Shown piece by piece: positions 6,551-10,180 of a stretch of 10,180 bases of DNA. Both the position numbers and the translations under genes were made by a program. The notes beneath the pieces were generated by a model that was given only the letters and a program-made list of their open reading frames with translations, made no database searches and was not told the DNA's origin. This stretch comes from Anaerolineaceae bacterium UBA6801 (GTDB lineage Bacteria; Chloroflexota; Anaerolineae; Anaerolineales; Anaerolineaceae). Each line of letters starts with the position of its first letter. Positions within the stretch are counted from its first letter, which is position 1. The stretch spans positions 10,660 to 20,839 of the forward strand of contig DKFH01000204.1 of NCBI GenBank assembly GCA_002452315.1, written 5' to 3'.

Positions 6551-6918
6551 ATGATCTTTCCCTTTACCCAAGCATTTGATGGGTATCAGTTCACCACGGT
6601 GGCGGGTTCGAATGCCGGTGTGCCCTGCTATGTGCAACTTAAAACGGATGTGGATTACTTGGTCATAGGCCATTTCTTGCCAGACACCTGTGAGTTTAAT
6701 TTCTTTTTTAATGGTGAACTGGAGGATATGAGCATTCTTGGAAATTCCTGCCTGCAATATGCCAATATGCTGGAGAATTTCCCCACCTTTTTTCACCAAC
6801 GCCAGAGAAAATAATCGTCATCAAACACGAAAGTGAAATTGTGTTCCTGGATCCATACCATTCGGTGTGGTTGACCGACATCCGATTTGGTTACGAAGTT
6901 CCCTGCGCGATGAAGTAA
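6551..6918 (+). pseudogene. Unrecognised frame-broken coding remnant
   Basis: An ATG at 6551 opens an 87-codon frame ending TAA at 6812-6814, with codon use that looks coding: FLPDTCEFNFFFNGELED, then GNSCLQYANMLENFPTFF. There is no Shine-Dalgarno before the ATG. In the +1-class frame, protein-like text resumes at about 6805-6915 (IIVIKHESEIVFLDPYHS, then VWLTDIRFGYEVPCAMK) and stops at 6916-6918. The two halves may be one gene split by a frameshift near 6800-6815. I do not recognise the family. The minus strand of 6473-6799 is also open but reads as its shadow. Together with the IS30 remnant this fills most of the stretch between the dioxygenase and the FAD enzyme; 6122-6240 and 6919-7021 show nothing I can name. 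Confidence 0.35.
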
Positions 6919-7021
6919 AACCAGGTTTAATCAACACACCCTGGCCCACAAGAGTTTGTGATCTAAGCTTAGCAGTGGGGGTGAAAGTGACTGATTTTCT
7001 CTTACCAGGATCTATTTACAA

Positions 7022-8605
7022 TCACTGCGATTTCTTCAATTGTTTACCAATCTTATCTGCCGCTAATTTCCCCGTGATCAGCGAGACCGGCAGGCCTGAC
7101 GGGCTGTAGGTCCATTGCCCGGCTTGATACACATCCGGCAGGGGTGTATTGACCGCATTGGCAATCTTGATCAGCCGGGATTCGGCCGGCATGGGATGGT
7201 TGGTAAACGCCCACCCGGTGATGGCGCCGTCGGTACTGCCCGTCATCTTCTGGATGGTCATCGGTGTGGCGGTAAAGCTGTCCATCACAGACTCTGCCAG
7301 GCCAGGATAAATCGACCGATCCAGCGTGTTAATCATCATCTCCGTAACTGCGCTTCTGAAGGCTTCTTCCCAACCCTCGTCATGGATATATTTTGTGAGG
7401 TGATAGTCAAATAAGGCGCTGATGATCAAGCCGGTTTTTCCTGGAGGTGCCAGGTTACTATCCCGTAAGACCGGGATGGCAATTTCATACGTGGTCAGGG
7501 CAAAAAACCGCTCCAACCAACCTCTGACCTCATCCCAGGAGCCGTTGATGGGTACAGACCCCGCGCTCGATTCGCCTTTTCGGCTGGGCGTGTAGAAAAA
7601 ATGTCCGGTGGCAATCTCTTCAAAGTAGCCTTTATCTAAATTACTGGCCAAGAACAGGGTAAAGATAGAATCATTCCCCCTCATCGCCTGCAAAGCGGCT
7701 TTCTTTTCCTGAACAACGTGTAAGGTTTTTTGATTTTCCAAGCTGGCTTCATCAATGCTGTTATAAAGGGCTTTTTGGTCCGCTGTCCACAACAAGCAAT
7801 GGTATCCAATCTCATCACCCTGCTGTGTGGTTACTGTTCTTGTGTCCAGGTTGATCGAGTCAACGGCTGTACCAGTCCGGATCTCTCCACCGTTGGCGGT
7901 GATAAAATCGGTTAATCTTTGAACCAGGGTACCTGTCCCAGCCTTGGGATAGTAATAATCCTGGTAGAGTGTGAAATAGCTCAGTGCAAAATACGCTGGT
8001 GTCTCTGTAAAAAAATGCTGGGTGAAAATATCGATCAGGGACCGATTATTTGTGAATTTCTGTAAGTACTCTGCTACGGGTTGATTTTTCCCGGATACCT
8101 TGCCGACATTGAGCGCATATTTAAACATCCAGGGAAAGACTTCTTTTATAAAATAATCCCGGTCTTCTTTAAAGTCCAGAAATATAGGGTTATTGATGCC
8201 ATACTGAATATCCATATAGCGCATCATTTGCTGGATATCTTCCATAATGGCTGAAATCTCGTCCTTAGAATCCGGATAAAGCTTTATTAGTAATTGTTCA
8301 AATTCGAGCAGACTTTGATCAGACTCAACGCGCACAACTTCATCTTCGATACCAATGGAAATGAGATTTTTCACAAACTCGATGTCAATCCCTAATTGTT
8401 TTAACATCGGGAACAGGGCGCCGGCGTTATCAAAAGCACGGATACCCCCATCAAAGGTAAACCCATCCTTGATGAAAGAATTGATCAATCCGCCGCAGTG
8501 CGGTTCTTTTTCGACCAGAAGCGTCGTAAGCCCCTGCTTTGCCAAAAAGGAGGCCGCCGTCAGGCCTGATGCGCCCCCGCCCACAACAATCACATCGTAC
8601 GTCAT
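7022..8605 (-). CDS. Phytoene-desaturase/retinol-saturase-like FAD oxidoreductase
   Basis: A 527-aa flavoprotein of the CrtI/RetSat-type amine-oxidase superfamily. The N-terminal dinucleotide-binding fold is clear: VVGGGASG at 7-14, with E32 at the end of the second strand and CGG at 37-39, as in the FAD-binding extension of phytoene desaturases. The C-terminal FAD contact region reads DVYQAGQWTYSPSGLPVSLI and then GKLAADKI. It has Q where many CrtI enzymes have the AGD aspartate, a change also seen in retinol saturases. No signal peptide is apparent. The family desaturates, isomerises or saturates hydrophobic polyenes; which of these applies here is unknown. The start ATG overlaps the SDR stop by 4 nt, with GGAAGG about 7 nt upstream, so translation is probably coupled. 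It is the last gene of the three-gene operon. Confidence 0.88.
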   Translation of the reverse strand: MTYDVIVVGGGASGLTAASFLAKQGLTTLLVEKEPHCGGLINSFIKDGFTFDGGIRAFDNAGALFPMLKQLGIDIEFVKNLISIGIEDEVVRVESDQSLLEFEQLLIKLYPDSKDEISAIMEDIQQMMRYMDIQYGINNPIFLDFKEDRDYFIKEVFPWMFKYALNVGKVSGKNQPVAEYLQKFTNNRSLIDIFTQHFFTETPAYFALSYFTLYQDYYYPKAGTGTLVQRLTDFITANGGEIRTGTAVDSINLDTRTVTTQQGDEIGYHCLLWTADQKALYNSIDEASLENQKTLHVVQEKKAALQAMRGNDSIFTLFLASNLDKGYFEEIATGHFFYTPSRKGESSAGSVPINGSWDEVRGWLERFFALTTYEIAIPVLRDSNLAPPGKTGLIISALFDYHLTKYIHDEGWEEAFRSAVTEMMINTLDRSIYPGLAESVMDSFTATPMTIQKMTGSTDGAITGWAFTNHPMPAESRLIKIANAVNTPLPDVYQAGQWTYSPSGLPVSLITGKLAADKIGKQLKKSQ

Positions 8606-9528
8606 AGATGCCCTTCCAGATAAGGTTGTATGAATGCTTCACTCCGTTCCCAAGCCAATTGCCGTGCTTCTGGTCTGACGGAATACCAGGCTGGCTTTTC
8701 TTCGATAGTCTGGTTGAAGAATGTCCCGGTAACCTCCGCCAGGCTGGGATCAGCGGCCAGGTAATAAATCGCTTCACCGGCATGGACCGGATCTTTTAAA
8801 AACCAGTGCAAGATGTACCGGTTGTAAAAGCGATAAAAGAAATTATTGTTCATCCCGATATTCGTCCGCACAGCGCCCGGGTGCATGATATTGAATGTCA
8901 GCCCGCTACCTTTGTGTTGCTCTGCCAGGGCCAGCGCCGTGTGAATCTGGGCGATCTTGGCCGCACCGTAGGCCAGCATGCCGATATAGGGACGTTTGCG
9001 CCAGTTAAGATCATTAATATTGAAACCGCCAAAACGATGCGCTTCAGAGCTGATAAACAGCACCCTAGCAGGCGCGCCGCGCTGCAAGCTTTCCTCCAGC
9101 AGCCGGGTGAGCAGAAATGACGCCAGGTGGATCACGCCGAAGGTCATTTCATACCCATCCGGGGTGAAGCGGCGCCGCTTATTGAACAGGCCGGCATTGT
9201 TGATCAAAATGTGAATTTGCGGGTATTTTTCACGAATCTTGAGGGCGGCTTGCTGCACTTCCGCCAGCTTTTGGAAATCCGCAATGAAGACATCAACCGG
9301 CACGCCATATGCCTGACGCAATTCAGTTTGCACCTGGCTGGCTTTTTCGCCATTCCGGCAGACCATCACCAGGTGCGCGCCGCCCTGAGCCAAGCGTTTG
9401 GCTGCCACGTATCCGATCCCGGAGGTGGTACCGGTGATGACGCACACCTTTCCGTCCAACCGCGCGTCGGTTGTCTTCTGCGATCTGAGATTGTTTTGAA
9501 TAAATTGCAGTTCTTCTGGTAGCCGCAT
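8602..9528 (-). CDS. Retinol-dehydrogenase-like short-chain dehydrogenase/reductase with altered tetrad
   Basis: A 308-aa SDR close in layout to the RDH11-14/WWOX-like group. A leading stretch of about 25 residues is followed by the Rossmann motif TGTTSGIG (32-39), CRN (57-59), where R58 suggests NADP(H) preference, NNAG (110-113), ISS with S160/S161, and YGAAK with Y187 and K191. The helix motif that normally reads GVNHLGHFLLT instead reads GVIHLASFLLT, so the tetrad Asn is Ile133 and the Gly is Ala. The IMHPGAVRTNI segment is typical. GAGGTG about 5 nt before the ATG supports the start. It begins 12 nt after the NTF2-like gene and ends in the FAD-enzyme start codon. Likely substrates are hydrophobic alcohols or aldehydes/ketones, by family only. 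Confidence 0.92.
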   Translation of the reverse strand: MRLPEELQFIQNNLRSQKTTDARLDGKVCVITGTTSGIGYVAAKRLAQGGAHLVMVCRNGEKASQVQTELRQAYGVPVDVFIADFQKLAEVQQAALKIREKYPQIHILINNAGLFNKRRRFTPDGYEMTFGVIHLASFLLTRLLEESLQRGAPARVLFISSEAHRFGGFNINDLNWRKRPYIGMLAYGAAKIAQIHTALALAEQHKGSGLTFNIMHPGAVRTNIGMNNNFFYRFYNRYILHWFLKDPVHAGEAIYYLAADPSLAEVTGTFFNQTIEEKPAWYSVRPEARQLAWERSEAFIQPYLEGHL

Positions 9529-9540
9529 ATCACCTCATCA

Positions 9541-10011
9541 TCACCCAAACACGCGTTTCATAAAGCGCGGGTATATTTTTTTCATCAAAGGAACGTTCGG
9601 GAAGATATCCCCCCACAAATCATAATAATCCCGCTGATGGCTAATCCGTCCATCTTCACCCAATGTCAGCTTGGTGCAGCCAAACAGCGTTGTACTGGGG
9701 GTTTTTCCGAAGATCATCGTCATCTCCCATTGCATGAAGATAAAATTTTCACTATTTGCGATGGAAATGATCTTCATTTGCAATTCCTGGCAGCGCTCCG
9801 TCAGGCGATTGCACATGGCGGTAAAGTCCGTTTTGCCCACCACTTTCTGGATCGGATCCTGGAAGACAATTTCTTCACGATAGTAGGGGAAAATATGCGC
9901 CCAATCTGGTTTGCCGCTGGTGTTATAGGTTTTCGACCACAGCTCCAAAACCAGCTCAGTATTTAGGGGCGGCAAGGTGTTCGGGGATGGGATAGAGTTT
10001 TCTGTAACCAT
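9541..10011 (-). CDS. NTF2-like/SnoaL-fold family protein
   Basis: A 156-aa protein with the cone-shaped alpha+beta NTF2 layout: a helix with ELWSKTY, then the strand EIVFQDPIQKVVGK, a second helix, and the terminal strands CTKLTLGEDGRISHQRDYYD followed by the IFPNVPLMKKIYPRF tail. The FQDP and HQRDYYD signatures match the subgroup of NTF2-like proteins encoded beside SDR and FAD oxidoreductases in other bacteria, as I recall. The fold hosts isomerases, dehydratases and binding-only proteins, so a catalytic role is not proven. It is the first gene of the operon. No Shine-Dalgarno precedes the ATG at 10011; the upstream text is A/T rich. Later in-frame ATGs lie well inside the conserved region, so the start is the best available. 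Confidence 0.85.
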   Translation of the reverse strand: MVTENSIPSPNTLPPLNTELVLELWSKTYNTSGKPDWAHIFPYYREEIVFQDPIQKVVGKTDFTAMCNRLTERCQELQMKIISIANSENFIFMQWEMTMIFGKTPSTTLFGCTKLTLGEDGRISHQRDYYDLWGDIFPNVPLMKKIYPRFMKRVFG

Positions 10012-10085
10012 AAATAGTTCAATAAGTCATTTCTTACGATTTCGCAGCAAAGCACCCAAAAAGCTATGCGCGTGATGATTTCAAA

Positions 10086-10139
10086 AAGGCGATGATTGAG
10101 GTTGACTGGCAAAACCGGTCAAACCCTGGCGATCGCCTT
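10086..10139. repeat. Nested inverted repeat upstream of the three-gene operon
   Basis: An outer pair, AAGGCGAT (10086-10093) and ATCGCCTT (10132-10139), encloses an inner pair, TTGACTGG (10103-10109 region) and CCGGTCAA (10115-10122 region), with a CAAAA loop and one G-T pair. The right outer arm overlaps the 10-bp palindrome GGCGATCGCC (10128-10137). On the + strand T/A-rich text follows. It could be a terminator for a gene outside the window, or an operator or leader element for the operon starting at 10011. The rest of 10012-10180 shows no gene. Confidence 0.45.
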
Positions 10140-10180
10140 CTTATTAAATTATTAAATGAGCCTGTTGCACGGACATTAAT

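Noticed and set aside
6473..6799. Minus-strand 108-codon frame overlapping the IS30 remnant and the + strand remnant
   Set aside because: Its end overlaps the transposase fragment in another frame, it has no ribosome site, and its translation reads as a shadow of the + strand frame at 6551-6814.
6867..7109. + strand 80-codon frame before and into the FAD-enzyme 3' end
   Set aside because: Its second half is antisense to the end of the FAD oxidoreductase gene, and its first half lies in a different frame from the protein-like text at 6805-6915.
10150..10180. TGTTGCAC near the window edge as the missing opposite end of the IS30 element
   Set aside because: Only about eight bases agree with the complement of the transposase-side end near 6243-6277, after which the sequences diverge. 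It would also place the whole three-gene operon inside the element.

Overview
The window looks like ordinary bacterial chromosome, most likely from an anaerobic Chloroflexota lineage (Anaerolineae-like). That placement is an inference from the overall feel of the proteins and from an ornithine-racemase-like gene lying next to alr. No phylogenetic marker is present. I see no rRNA, tRNA, CRISPR array, phage module or intact insertion sequence.

Left part (1-1380, + strand): the 3' end of an alanine/ornithine-racemase-family gene is followed 7 nt later by a complete alanine racemase (alr). A consensus TATAAT lies 6 nt before the alr start, so alr may be read from its own leaderless promoter. Convergent to it is a half-size DUF318/YraQ-type permease (1448-1942, -). 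Next is a YbjN-like gene that lacks its N-terminal part (about 2091-2426, +). A perfect hairpin then separates it from an HSL-family esterase (2518-3411, -).

Middle part (3571-6121, + strand): pirin, an unrecognised multi-pass membrane protein, and a LigB/DODA-type extradiol dioxygenase. Pirin and the dioxygenase both carry intact metal-ligand residues. The dioxygenase start again sits just behind a TATAAT with no Shine-Dalgarno. Four TTGAT repeats precede the membrane-protein gene.

Scar region (6122-7021): a truncated IS30-family transposase C-terminus (-) and a frame-broken, unrecognised coding remnant (+). This is the only accessory-looking stretch.

Right part (10011-7022, - strand): a tight three-gene operon of an NTF2/SnoaL-like protein, a retinol-dehydrogenase-like SDR and a phytoene-desaturase/retinol-saturase-like FAD oxidoreductase. 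The first gap is 12 nt, and the second junction is a 4-nt start/stop overlap. The set suggests stepwise redox modification of one hydrophobic alcohol, ketone or polyene substrate. The SDR has lost the Asn of its catalytic tetrad. This operon is the best candidate here for an undescribed pathway. A nested inverted repeat lies upstream of it, at 10086-10139.
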